Shown here: positions 24,115 through 32,899 of the stretch, piece after piece
How positions within the stretch are numbered: the stretch's first letter is position 1
How the letters are laid out: each line of letters begins with the position of its first letter
Assembly (NCBI GenBank): GCA_964510575.1
Contig: CAZECN010000029.1
Location: 1-32,899, forward strand
Origin: CALKYB01 sp964510575
Lineage (GTDB): Bacteria > Bdellovibrionota_C > UBA2361 > SZUA-149 > CALKYB01
Length of the DNA stretch: 32,899 bases
Direction of reading: 5' to 3'
Translations under genes and position numbers: made by a program
Notes under the pieces: generated by a model
What the model saw: only the letters and a program-made list of their open reading frames with translations
Databases searched by the model: none
What the model was told of the DNA's origin: nothing

Positions 24115-26633
24115 GAGCTCTCTGGATACTAGCATTATTACTTTTGTCTTTCTTTTCGATTGAACCTGTTTTTGCTCAGCCATTCCCAAATGAAGATGAA
24201 CTGGAACAGTTGCTAGAGCAAGGCGTTGTGCCGGATGATCTGGTTGTTCAAAACGCTTCCCCTTTAACAGGTTCTTTGATGGCTGCTGCTCTAGAAACAG
24301 CAGGTTATGCAGCCCAGAGCCAGGTCCTTGAGCACTTAGGTGGGATGTTTAATAGCCTAGGCGCGTTAATATACTTGGTCTTTTTAATTATTGGTGTGTT
24401 TTCAGTAACCATATATGGCAGCTACCGAGGTGCAGCTTGGTTAATCATTGGCCCTGTTTGTTTGTTATTTTTATTGAACGCCAGAGAGCCTGGCTACGGT
24501 GCAGAATGGCAGTGGGGGATTCAAGATACCACCAGTACGGCGGAATATGCTCAGTTTATTGGTGAAATCGAAAATAACCAGGGTGAGGTAATCAATGAAG
24601 TTTCTTGGTTATTTAATCGTTATAATATTCTAATTTCAGATTTCATTTTACAGAGTATAGGCATTATTCTCAATAATAATGTTAATGAGCGGATTAAGCC
24701 AATGGCTCGGCAGAGAATGATGGATTTCATGTTCTCTTCTAGTATTCAAAGTGAAAATCTTAAAAGCTTAATACATGTTCATCATCAGCACTGCAGCGAT
24801 GATATGCAAAGAATGAGAACTATTGCTCTTGGGCGAAGACATACTCAGTTTAGAACCTCCAGTTATTACAAAGGGATTATCGAGCATAATGCCAGTTACG
24901 ATCAGTCTAATATTACTATTAGAAAAAATACTGCTGCACATTCTGCTCTAAATGACATTTTTAATGGCTACCGTGACCCACTACTTGAGAATACAGAGTT
25001 AGGTTTCCCTCAGAGCAATGCGTTTGATACTTGCAGAATTCCTGACCAAGTCCCTCCTTCAGTTTCTTGTCGGCAAATATGGTGTTGGATGGCAATGGGA
25101 CTTCAGACTGAAGTACATCGCTTACAAGAAGAGGCTGAAAATACCTATGTTGGAGCCGCTGCTGGAGACAGGGCCTTTAAGGAAGAGCTATGGCAGGACA
25201 TTGTCGTAAAGATGAGTGATACCAATCTGGTAGTTGGTGATAGTAGCAATGCTGTTGAGCCGGATTTATCTCTGATACCTGTGATTATTGGCGGTCATTT
25301 GATGAAAAAAGAAGTTCTCAAAAATGCTATGTCCTCTGGTTTTACTCAACTTTCTCAGCACTCTGGGTATATTCCTAGTAATACTAAAATTGATTTTGAG
25401 AAAATGAGTCCGGAGAAGTTACAGGAATTAACTAGAAAGTTTCAAAAGGAGCAGTTTAGTGAGCCTGAGCGATTCAGAATTTACACTTTGGCAATTTACA
25501 TGCCCTACGTTCAGGGTGTTTGTCTCTATATTCTAGGATTAACTTTTCCATTTTTTGCCCTGATGATTTTGGTCCCAGGTCGAGCTGGAGCTTTTTTTCA
25601 GTGGATGGGACTTTGGTTTTGGGTGAAGTTTTGGGACTTGGGATGGGCGTTCGTAGTAGTGGTTGATGATATTCTTTGGGAACTAATGCCCAAGTCGGCG
25701 TACTACGACATCCGAGCAGATGCAAATGATTCACCGATAACCTATTTTGATGCAGCGTTTTCGGGAGACCCAGCTTATTCTATGGGTATGTATTACGCCC
25801 TTATTGGAGTGATGATTACTGGGGTGCCTGTAGTCTCTGCTCAGGTTCTTTTAGGTTCCAAAGCAGCAATCGGCAATACTTTGGTGCAGGGAATGAATCA
25901 GGTGTCCCAACGTTGGGGCGGAGCAATAAAAAATGCAATTGCCCCGACTCAAACTACAGGCATTGAGCAGCTAAGACTAGATCATGCTTCGAATTTTAAT
26001 AAGGACGGCTTTACTAGTTCTCAATCTCAAGCCCTGCAAAAGAAAGCTGATTCCTTAATGGCAGATTCCGCCGCTATGGGTGCCCTTGCATCTGAAGCAC
26101 TAACTTTAGGCTCTGGAGGAGCAATTGCGGTAGGTGCAGCGAAAGCCATACTAGGAGGAAGTGGAGGCAAGAAAAAAGTGGCGGCCTTACAAAATGCCGG
26201 AGCAATTACTTCTTCAGCAGCTAGTTCATCTCTTAGTTTATGGCAAGGTTCTGTGAATCTAGCCCGTGAAGCTCAGACTTTAAGAAGAGATGCGGTTTAT
26301 ATGTCAGAAAGTCAAAGACATGCAGCCGCGGGTAGAACTGCGACTGAGTTTAATCTCCAGGGATTAGCTGGAGCTACTCGTGATCGTGTTGGTAACTGGT
26401 TTGGTATGCAAGCTGTAACTCAGGCAACTCAATCAATGAATCAGAGGCTCAATGTCGCCGAGTTAAGGAGAGATGGTATTGTTCAACATCAATCCGTTGA
26501 AGCTGCCTTGCAGTGGATAGGAAAGGAAAAAGGAAGTCCGCTTGACCGGTTTAGGTCCAGTGGTAAGTCGAAGAAACCAGCTCCATCTGGAAGTTCTACA
26601 GGTGGTTCTGGAACTGGAAGTGGTTCTTCGTAG
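24111..26633 (+). CDS. TraG-N-like polytopic membrane protein, paralog 2 of 5
   Basis: This copy has the same architecture as its neighbours but starts with a cleavable-looking signal peptide (MRALWILALLLLSFFSIEPVFA) and a short acidic stretch. If cleaved, that puts the N-terminus outside and, after two helices (about 82-125), the large loop in the periplasm. The shared pre-helix motif reads AALETAGYAAQSQVLE. The family cysteines are C228 and C320 (CRQIW). The second membrane block starts at MPYVQG (about 464) and includes TFPFFAL and WVKFWD (W504). The tail from about 590 has an Ala/Gly-rich weakly hydrophobic stretch near 640-690 and ends in a Gly/Ser-rich linker-like tail. Its ATG overlaps the previous stop (4 bases) behind AAGGAGG, so translational coupling is likely. 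The 840 residues exceed a bare TraG_N domain. Confidence 0.75.
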   Translation: MRALWILALLLLSFFSIEPVFAQPFPNEDELEQLLEQGVVPDDLVVQNASPLTGSLMAAALETAGYAAQSQVLEHLGGMFNSLGALIYLVFLIIGVFSVTIYGSYRGAAWLIIGPVCLLFLLNAREPGYGAEWQWGIQDTTSTAEYAQFIGEIENNQGEVINEVSWLFNRYNILISDFILQSIGIILNNNVNERIKPMARQRMMDFMFSSSIQSENLKSLIHVHHQHCSDDMQRMRTIALGRRHTQFRTSSYYKGIIEHNASYDQSNITIRKNTAAHSALNDIFNGYRDPLLENTELGFPQSNAFDTCRIPDQVPPSVSCRQIWCWMAMGLQTEVHRLQEEAENTYVGAAAGDRAFKEELWQDIVVKMSDTNLVVGDSSNAVEPDLSLIPVIIGGHLMKKEVLKNAMSSGFTQLSQHSGYIPSNTKIDFEKMSPEKLQELTRKFQKEQFSEPERFRIYTLAIYMPYVQGVCLYILGLTFPFFALMILVPGRAGAFFQWMGLWFWVKFWDLGWAFVVVVDDILWELMPKSAYYDIRADANDSPITYFDAAFSGDPAYSMGMYYALIGVMITGVPVVSAQVLLGSKAAIGNTLVQGMNQVSQRWGGAIKNAIAPTQTTGIEQLRLDHASNFNKDGFTSSQSQALQKKADSLMADSAAMGALASEALTLGSGGAIAVGAAKAILGGSGGKKKVAALQNAGAITSSAASSSLSLWQGSVNLAREAQTLRRDAVYMSESQRHAAAGRTATEFNLQGLAGATRDRVGNWFGMQAVTQATQSMNQRLNVAELRRDGIVQHQSVEAALQWIGKEKGSPLDRFRSSGKSKKPAPSGSSTGGSGTGSGSS

Positions 26634-26668
26634 GAAGATTTTTAAGTATGTTTAAGAGGTAATAGGAA

Positions 26669-28816
26669 TTGATTAGGTTTTTTGCACAAGGAGGTGAGTT
26701 TATACCAATAGCCGAAGAAGCTGGTGGAAACTACGTCGGTGCTGTTAGCGATCTAATGGCAGCAGTGATGCAAACTGCTGGGCTATACGCCCAGTCGGAT
26801 ATCCTTGCCAATTATGGCCCGTTTATGCAGAGTTTTGGTACGCTCGTTTACACAGTTGCTCTGGTTATGGGTATAGTGTCAATCGCTGTATACGGTAACT
26901 ATAGACAAGGCGTCTGGCTTTTGGTCGGACCTTCTATGTTTTACTGGTTGGTATATTCCACAGTACCTGCCCCTGCTGCTCTTCAAAGATTCGGTTCTCG
27001 AGTAAATACAGATGCTGCGATTGAAAGCCAGATTTATCTCGACATGGTCAATGTTGTTGCTCAAGACTCCCCAACTCCGCGGGTGAGTTGGCTATTTGCC
27101 AAGTTTGATGGAGTGATAACTGAAATTGTACAAAACGTGGTCACTCTTTTAGTTGATACTGAGTTCAATGAAGATCTGACTATAGCAGCAACTGAGAGAA
27201 TCTATAGCCGAGTTGTCGAGTCGAAAGCTTCGGATCCAGGCTTTACCACTTTAGTCTCCGTTGGAGTAATGGGTAGATGTGGTCGGTTAAATAGAATTAA
27301 GATGGAGTTGGCCGGCACAGCCGGAGCCAGTGGCACTACTGAGGTCAAACGTCAAGCCATGACCGCCCAGTACGAAGTTTTGAAAGATCAGCTACAACCT
27401 ATACCGTTTAATGGTTTTAACTATATCGAAAGCTTGGGTGCTGAAGCAGATACTCACGCTGTGACATGTGCCGGTGAAGCTCCTGGAGCGGTGGCTCAAG
27501 TAAGAACAGTAATTTCTCAAGGCCAGGCGAAGAATGGAAGTTTGAGTTGCGGTCAAATTTGGGGACTGGTTTGTGTTGGAGCGATGACTGAAGCTGAGAG
27601 AACCCTTACTAGAGAAATAGATAATGCCGAAGAGGATGCGATAGAAAATAACTCAGATGAGGGCTTAGATTGGCGTGAAATAGACCTTCGAGTTCGTGCT
27701 GCGATTACCAAGGGAGCTGATCCTGCACATGTAACACAGCTCTTAGCTGCGCACCTTCTTAAACAAAGTCTCAAGTATACTGTGCATTCTGCCATGACCT
27801 CTCAAATCGCAGAGCGTACGCCTTTTGCTAAAGACCCATATAATTTTATTTTTGGAGCGGAGCCAGGTGAGTTTGGAGATCTTAGTACAGTCGAAGCAGC
27901 TGGGGCTAGAGCAACAATAGTTCATTTTGCTGGTTGGGTTCCTTATGTTCAAGGTCTGCTTCTATATTTACTAACAATTACTTTTCCTTTCTTTGCCATT
28001 TTTCTACTAGTACCTGAGAGATGGGGAGCATTAGTTGTGTGGATGTCAATGTGGACTTGGGTGAAATGTTGGGACATTGGATTTGCCACAATCTATTTTA
28101 TTAGAGGGTTTCTTTTTGATTTCATGCAAAATGGAATGGGAAGTACTATTAATGAAATAGACTGGTCTTCTCAGGAGTCAGTATATCGAGTGATGGCTGA
28201 AAACGACCCAATGGCCACCAACTATTTGTACTACAACCTAATAGCTTTGCTAACTCTCTCTGTTCCTGTGATTACTGCTCATTTTTGTGCAGGAGCCCCA
28301 CAGCTATACCGTGTCTTTTCTCCTGCAATAGACAATCCATCTAAGCAAGTTGCACAGCGAAGAGAAAATGAAAAAAGACTCTTTCTTACACAGGCAATTG
28401 AGCAAGGTGACCCTCGTCAAGGTAACCCCTTAGAGAACATGCATGCTCTAAAAGCAGTTACTTCAGCATTGAAGAATATGGGGAGTGATAAAAGAATGCA
28501 GTATCTGAGTAAAATGGCTGATGGTTCTATGCCGAGAGAGCTTGCCCAGATATATGAGAAGGGAAGACTTGATTGGAGATTTGGTCAGGGCAAGCTGCAA
28601 AACCAGCGGATAAGGATGTTTAATGCGATGTCCTCTGGGCGTAACGAGCCTTATTTAAATAACAGTCCGGGTATTGCTAACAGTGCAAGACTGTTGCAGC
28701 TCTCAAATGAGATCTCAGGTCGGCCTCTTGGCACACCAACAGATACAACCCCACAAGATTCTTCGACGACTGCTAAGACTACTGAATCTACTAATATTTC
28801 AGGAGCTCAGGAGTAG
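26669..28816 (+). CDS. TraG-N-like polytopic membrane protein, paralog 3 of 5
   Basis: This is the shortest complete copy (715 residues), with the shortest tail (from about 560). The pre-helix motif is AAVMQTAGLYAQSDILA, then two helices (about 50-92). The family cysteines are C204 and C294 (CGQIW), and the loop also has C-containing HAVTCAG and LVCVG. The second membrane block has VPYVQG (about 424), TFPFFAI and WVKCWD (W464). The C-terminus ends in a Thr/Ser-rich low-complexity segment. The start is TTG at 26669 with GAGG eight to nine bases upstream; a strong AAGGAGGTG motif lies inside the reading frame at codons 6-9, but no in-frame ATG, GTG or TTG follows at a suitable distance. It lies 35 bases after paralog 2 and 2 bases before paralog 4. 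Confidence 0.75.
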   Translation: MIRFFAQGGEFIPIAEEAGGNYVGAVSDLMAAVMQTAGLYAQSDILANYGPFMQSFGTLVYTVALVMGIVSIAVYGNYRQGVWLLVGPSMFYWLVYSTVPAPAALQRFGSRVNTDAAIESQIYLDMVNVVAQDSPTPRVSWLFAKFDGVITEIVQNVVTLLVDTEFNEDLTIAATERIYSRVVESKASDPGFTTLVSVGVMGRCGRLNRIKMELAGTAGASGTTEVKRQAMTAQYEVLKDQLQPIPFNGFNYIESLGAEADTHAVTCAGEAPGAVAQVRTVISQGQAKNGSLSCGQIWGLVCVGAMTEAERTLTREIDNAEEDAIENNSDEGLDWREIDLRVRAAITKGADPAHVTQLLAAHLLKQSLKYTVHSAMTSQIAERTPFAKDPYNFIFGAEPGEFGDLSTVEAAGARATIVHFAGWVPYVQGLLLYLLTITFPFFAIFLLVPERWGALVVWMSMWTWVKCWDIGFATIYFIRGFLFDFMQNGMGSTINEIDWSSQESVYRVMAENDPMATNYLYYNLIALLTLSVPVITAHFCAGAPQLYRVFSPAIDNPSKQVAQRRENEKRLFLTQAIEQGDPRQGNPLENMHALKAVTSALKNMGSDKRMQYLSKMADGSMPRELAQIYEKGRLDWRFGQGKLQNQRIRMFNAMSSGRNEPYLNNSPGIANSARLLQLSNEISGRPLGTPTDTTPQDSSTTAKTTESTNISGAQE

Positions 28817-28818
28817 AT

Positions 28819-31800
28819 ATGCCTAGAGTTGAATTGGATACATTTGAGATTGGCAGTGCAGGTACACTAATTGGTGCTAGTCTTGAGACTGCTGGTCAAT
28901 ACATGCAGTCCGAGTTGTTGGACCTTTTTGCAAGTGGCTTTGCCTCATCCATGGGTATGTTCCTATTTACGTTTGCAGCACTAACGGCTTGGGTAATTAC
29001 AGCAGTTGGTGGAAATTACAAATATTTTCTTTGGTTTCTTGTAGGTCCTCCATTGTTTTTCTTTTTGACTCAAGCGAGAGTCACTTCAGTGGGAACTCAC
29101 TGGCATTTTGGTGACCTAGATAGGCCTCAGGAACAAAAGCAGGAATTAATCCGAGGAATAATTCCACCAGCTCCTGTTCAAGACCAGGGTATAGAAACTG
29201 CCTCTGGGCGAGAAGTTCAAGTTTCCTGGTTTTTTGCAAGATGGAATCAACTTTCAAGTTCCCTAGTGCAGAATCTAATTGCTGTAGTTAATTCAGCAAA
29301 CAATCTTCGGGGAGTAGATTTTGTAGTAGATGTTGATCGCTACATGGAAGTTCTAACAACAGAGCTTGAAGACGCGAAACTCACCAAATTTTTTCATAAC
29401 ATTGCCTTTCAAAAATGCAAGGGGAAGTGGTTGCTTAGGCAGGGCCTCTACGATCGAAGTATTACTGAAGAGAGACGCACTATATTGGCTTCGGAACTTG
29501 GTGACACAGTTCATGCAGGAGCCAATGGAGAAACTATTTACCGTGGAGGACAGAATGAAATTGTCCTAAATACCACTCAATATAACGATCATTTAATCGA
29601 ACTAAGGCGTATTTTTCTTGAGGACGGATCTGACAATGTCATAAGAGAACGTTATCGAGATTTGATGGCAGATCCACCGGTAGTAATCAGGGGAGAGCAA
29701 ATATATTACGGAGCTTTTAGTTGTAGTGAGCTTTGGAAAGTTACAGTGGCTCTTTTTAGAGATCATGCAGAGACGAAATTGCCATTGATAATTGAAACTG
29801 GGAAAGACGATGGACTGACCTATGAGCAAAGGCAGGCAAAATTAATAGAAAAGTTCTTCTTTCAACATAATCAGGATGGAAGTCTCTCTACGATTACTGA
29901 AGATTATGAAATGGCCTATAATTTCATGATTAATGAAATGGCAGGTCGAATGATTTTGAAAGAATTTGGCGATGTTAAACCGAATATTATTGCTAGAGAC
30001 TTGGATGAACAAGCTCTAGAAAGAGATCCAGCAAATAATGAAGAGAGCAGAGAAACATCTCGACTGATTAGAACTCTAGCCGGTGGTGTTGAGTATACAG
30101 CGAAGGGTGACTATTTAACCTCTATGCTCTCTATTCCTTATATTCAGGGACTAGCGCTCTATTTTCTAGCTTTAAGTTTTCCATTTTTTGCAATGTTAGT
30201 TTTGATTCCAGGCAGAGCAGGAGGTTTTATGCTTTGGATGGGACTTTGGTTATGGATAAAAAGTTGGGATTTTGGGTTGGCTATCGTTTTTATGTTGGCT
30301 GACATGCTCTATGTTCTTTTGCCTCATGGCCCGCCAATTACTCAAGAGGATATTAATGACCCCGGTTTAGCTTTTAAGAAATTGTTAGAAGTGGACCCAG
30401 TTTATTCTGTTTATCTATATTACCAGCTCGTTGCCACTAGTCTTGCTGCTGTTCCTTTTCTTACTGGAGTACTTGTTCAGAGAGGTGGGGGTGAGATTAT
30501 GCGAGCACTTGACCAAGGTTTTAAGAACTTTGGTGGTCGAATTGGACAATCAATGGGTCAAATGCACAGATCGATGCTGGCAGGTGATGAGGCTGCTAGG
30601 TCAAGGTATAGCGGAATTGCTCAGTTGAAAGGGGCTGCTGCAAAAATTATGGCTGAAAATAAAGGTGTTCAAAATCAACTTAAGAGAGGAGCTGCCTACT
30701 CGGCAGGGGCAGCTGCAGTTGGAACCTTTAGTAAAAATGATATTGCTTCTGGAGTAGCAAAAATACATTTAGACGCTGGTGCTAAGCGAGCTGGTAATAC
30801 TGCTTCTGCAATTTTTGCATCTGCGATGGAGCAAGCTTCTTGGCTATCAAGTAACAATCTTCAACTGACTAAAGGTGCCTCGATAGCAGTCGGTTTGGGT
30901 ATGTTTTCTAGACATTTTGGTCAAGACTGGAACAGAGTTGCAGATGCTACCATGAATGCTTGGAAAGAATCAGTTCACCCTCAGATCAATGGAACTTTCG
31001 ATGATTTTATTTGGGAGCAGGCTAAAAACGTTACTGGTGGTCTTGGTAAAAATGGCTTAGGCCATCTCTCAGTGAGTGCAGATAATTCAATTAAGGTATT
31101 AGGAAATACCTTTGGAGCTGCGGTGGTAGTTAACGCTATTAATCAAAACGACCCTACAAAAAGAGAAGACAAGACAGTACTTAAGGAGAATCGCAGAGGT
31201 GGTCCAGGAGCTCCAGTTGTTCCAGATAGACCGAATTATGTGGGTAGTGTTGCTTATAAAGCAGAAGGTGCTGGTAAAGGAGCAATTGAATATGATGGGC
31301 TTCTACCTTCTAATGGAACGTTTTCGTTGCCGATATCTCGGCGATTTGAACTTGGAACTGCCCGGGGTCATGGAAAAATAAAAGGCCAGAATCTAGGAAT
31401 CGTTCAGAGTACTGCTAGAGGCATTGCTGAAGAATACAATCTCTCTCCAATGCAGCGAGCTATTCATGATGCTCATATTGAATTTTACAGCGGATGGAAT
31501 TCTTCTTTCGCGCAAGAGACCAACAGTGAAGCAGGTTTAATGTCATGGAGTCCATTGGTTTGGCATCAAACCCAGGTAGAAATGCAAAACGCCGGGATTA
31601 GATACGAAAACATGCAGTTAGTTGAAGGTGATCATGCTCAGTATAGTGTGCCAACCAGGTTATCGCATCAGGTTGCTCTTGAGACTTCTGCCTATATGAC
31701 TAAAAGAGCAGCTGCCTTCGCTAAGCAAGAAAACTTAAATACTGGAGATCTCGAGTCTGCAATGAAGGTTTATCACCAGTATTATAGAAACGGGACAGTC

Positions 31801-31896
31801 GATAAATCTAGCGCCGATCAGGTTGTAGACGACGGCTTAATGGAAATTGCTAAAAGAAAACTAGCTGAATACGAGGGGGGCGGAGATGGAAACTGA
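28819..31896 (+). CDS. TraG-N-like polytopic membrane protein, paralog 4 of 5
   Basis: This is the longest copy (1025 residues). The pre-helix motif is GASLETAGQYMQSELLD, followed by helices at about 45-66 and 70-87. The whole protein contains exactly two cysteines, C200 and C302 (CSELW), which are the two family positions; a disulfide is the simplest explanation. The second membrane block has IPYIQG (about 439), SFPFFAM and WIKSWD (W479), with a last helix near 535-560. The tail of about 460 residues is the largest in the array. It starts with Ala-rich helices and then has a mixed alpha/beta-looking part from about 790 (RPNYVGSVAY, YNLSPMQRAI, FYSGWN) that I cannot assign. It begins 2 bases after paralog 3, with AGGAG as ribosome-binding site, and overlaps paralog 5 by 11 bases. 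Confidence 0.75.
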   Translation: MPRVELDTFEIGSAGTLIGASLETAGQYMQSELLDLFASGFASSMGMFLFTFAALTAWVITAVGGNYKYFLWFLVGPPLFFFLTQARVTSVGTHWHFGDLDRPQEQKQELIRGIIPPAPVQDQGIETASGREVQVSWFFARWNQLSSSLVQNLIAVVNSANNLRGVDFVVDVDRYMEVLTTELEDAKLTKFFHNIAFQKCKGKWLLRQGLYDRSITEERRTILASELGDTVHAGANGETIYRGGQNEIVLNTTQYNDHLIELRRIFLEDGSDNVIRERYRDLMADPPVVIRGEQIYYGAFSCSELWKVTVALFRDHAETKLPLIIETGKDDGLTYEQRQAKLIEKFFFQHNQDGSLSTITEDYEMAYNFMINEMAGRMILKEFGDVKPNIIARDLDEQALERDPANNEESRETSRLIRTLAGGVEYTAKGDYLTSMLSIPYIQGLALYFLALSFPFFAMLVLIPGRAGGFMLWMGLWLWIKSWDFGLAIVFMLADMLYVLLPHGPPITQEDINDPGLAFKKLLEVDPVYSVYLYYQLVATSLAAVPFLTGVLVQRGGGEIMRALDQGFKNFGGRIGQSMGQMHRSMLAGDEAARSRYSGIAQLKGAAAKIMAENKGVQNQLKRGAAYSAGAAAVGTFSKNDIASGVAKIHLDAGAKRAGNTASAIFASAMEQASWLSSNNLQLTKGASIAVGLGMFSRHFGQDWNRVADATMNAWKESVHPQINGTFDDFIWEQAKNVTGGLGKNGLGHLSVSADNSIKVLGNTFGAAVVVNAINQNDPTKREDKTVLKENRRGGPGAPVVPDRPNYVGSVAYKAEGAGKGAIEYDGLLPSNGTFSLPISRRFELGTARGHGKIKGQNLGIVQSTARGIAEEYNLSPMQRAIHDAHIEFYSGWNSSFAQETNSEAGLMSWSPLVWHQTQVEMQNAGIRYENMQLVEGDHAQYSVPTRLSHQVALETSAYMTKRAAAFAKQENLNTGDLESAMKVYHQYYRNGTVDKSSADQVVDDGLMEIAKRKLAEYEGGGDGN

Positions 31897-32899
31897 TTTA
31901 CAAGGAGTAGTAGCATCTTCTGGTACCTACGTAGGAGCTGTTCTCGAAACAGCAGGCATGTACTATCAACAAATGATCTTGGATTCTTATGGAGCGGCAC
32001 TAGCTGGTCCAGTGGGAGCCTTAGTTATTATTTTGGGTTTAATCGTCGCTATCGGAACAATTGCTTCCTCTGGAAGATATGCAATGTCGGTTTGGCTTCT
32101 TATTGGTCCAATTTTATTTCTCTTTGTAATTAATACAAGGACTGCCACTTGGGGCTCGGCTTGGATGTTTGGTGGAGAATTTAGAAATACTCCCATGGTG
32201 CAGAGTGAGATAGAGAATTTTCTGGAAGAAAAAGAGCTTAATAGCGGAGAACCGGCTTCAGTTAGTTGGGTATATGCTTGGTACTCTCGAATAGTCAGTA
32301 AGACAGTCCGGGAAACTGTAAGAGTGCTAAATGAGGGTCGAGAAGGAACTGATTTATTGCATGAGAGAAGAATGGAATTTTTTGCTTCTATCCATTCTTC
32401 TAGAATTGAAGATCCAGAGTTTCTAGATCTTCTTCACTACGTTTATTTTACCGAGTGTAGAGCTGTAATTGAATCGGGCAGAGCTATTCGTGATGCTTCT
32501 TTGGGTGGACAAGTTGATCACAACATTAGTCGCTATCAATCAGCACTTCGACGGGTTGTTAATATAAACCCCTCTGTTTCACGTTATTTGGCTGGGTTAA
32601 GAGCATGGAGTCCTGACATTTATGGCCTAGTGATTGCTGGTGATACTAGAGTTGACTCATTGTTGTATACCTTTGCGAATGAGGAAGGTTCTGTTGAACT
32701 GCCAGCAGAGTACCAGGAAAATTTCCAGCGTTTTCAAAGAGAGATGAGAAACATGCCTTTGACTTGTAGTCAGGTATGGGATTTTTCTAGAGTAGGATTA
32801 TTACTCGAGTCCAAGAAAATAGTCGATAATCTCACCCGAGTTGCACAAGATGGTACGAAAGGAGCGGTATCGGATGATACAGCCCTAGACTATGAAAAA
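31886..32899 (+). CDS. TraG-N-like polytopic membrane protein, paralog 5 of 5 (cut by window end)
   Basis: The frame is open from ATG 31886 to the window end (338 codons), starting inside the last codons of paralog 4 behind GGCGGAG. The pre-helix motif is GAVLETAGMYYQQMIL. Two helices (about 40-85) follow, and the SWVYAWYSRIV segment corresponds to VSWLFAKFDGVI-type sequence in the other copies. The only two cysteines seen are C191 (FTECRA) and C294 (CSQVW), again the family positions. The second membrane block and tail lie beyond the window, so its length and whether more copies follow are unknown. Confidence 0.75.
   Translation, partial: METDLQGVVASSGTYVGAVLETAGMYYQQMILDSYGAALAGPVGALVIILGLIVAIGTIASSGRYAMSVWLLIGPILFLFVINTRTATWGSAWMFGGEFRNTPMVQSEIENFLEEKELNSGEPASVSWVYAWYSRIVSKTVRETVRVLNEGREGTDLLHERRMEFFASIHSSRIEDPEFLDLLHYVYFTECRAVIESGRAIRDASLGGQVDHNISRYQSALRRVVNINPSVSRYLAGLRAWSPDIYGLVIAGDTRVDSLLYTFANEEGSVELPAEYQENFQRFQREMRNMPLTCSQVWDFSRVGLLLESKKIVDNLTRVAQDGTKGAVSDDTALDYEK

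Overview
The window looks like chromosomal DNA of a Gram-negative (diderm) bacterium with AT-leaning codon use. The evidence is a MltB-type murein transglycosylase, an AsmA-type membrane protein, several cleavable Sec signal peptides and a conjugation-like (type IV secretion) envelope apparatus. The fused anthranilate synthase TrpE(G) and the core metabolic genes are proteobacteria-like, but I cannot name a taxon from sequence alone. I see no rRNA, tRNA, CRISPR, integrase, transposase or relaxase.

Region 1 (about 1-12,600) is almost entirely minus strand and ordinary in content. It holds a lytic transglycosylase, then a compact group trpE(G)-cysS-epimerase, and then a second leftward group: thioredoxin-fold protein, DAHP synthase, small coiled-coil protein, LOG-family protein, AsmA-like protein. 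A single rightward gene at 6857 encodes what looks like a degenerate, probably ATP-binding-defective ABC ATPase. Its start lies just behind a terminator-like hairpin. The gene-free gaps (1111-1678, 6326-6856, 12600-13227, 16914-17416) are rich in small hairpins and carry diverged copies of a dispersed repeat.

Region 2 (13,228-16,913, plus strand) holds transketolase and a TPR-containing protein of unknown function. Two inverted repeat copies flank this block. Transketolase makes erythrose 4-phosphate, the co-substrate of the DAHP synthase in region 1, and TrpE(G) uses the chorismate made downstream of it. The window therefore touches aromatic biosynthesis three times.

Region 3 (17,417 to the window end, plus strand, probably one operon) is the remarkable part. 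It starts with a TraF/DsbC-like thioredoxin-fold protein (CKFC) and a large Cys-containing secreted protein of unknown family. Five consecutive large polytopic membrane proteins follow (960, 840, 715, 1025 and at least 338 residues). All five share one architecture: an N-terminal amphipathic motif, two transmembrane helices, a large loop with two invariant cysteines (the second in C-x-x-hydrophobic-W), and, in the four complete ones, a second membrane block carrying P-Y-x-Q-G and W-[VI]-K-x-W-D, then a divergent soluble tail. This matches the layout of TraG N-terminal-domain proteins of F-type conjugation systems. Five tandem copies recall the tandem VirB6 genes of Rickettsiales. I infer a type IV secretion-like machine whose inner-membrane component has expanded and diversified, with a dedicated disulfide-handling partner. 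No ATPase, pilin or relaxase lies in the window, so its job (conjugation, effector secretion or something else) is open.
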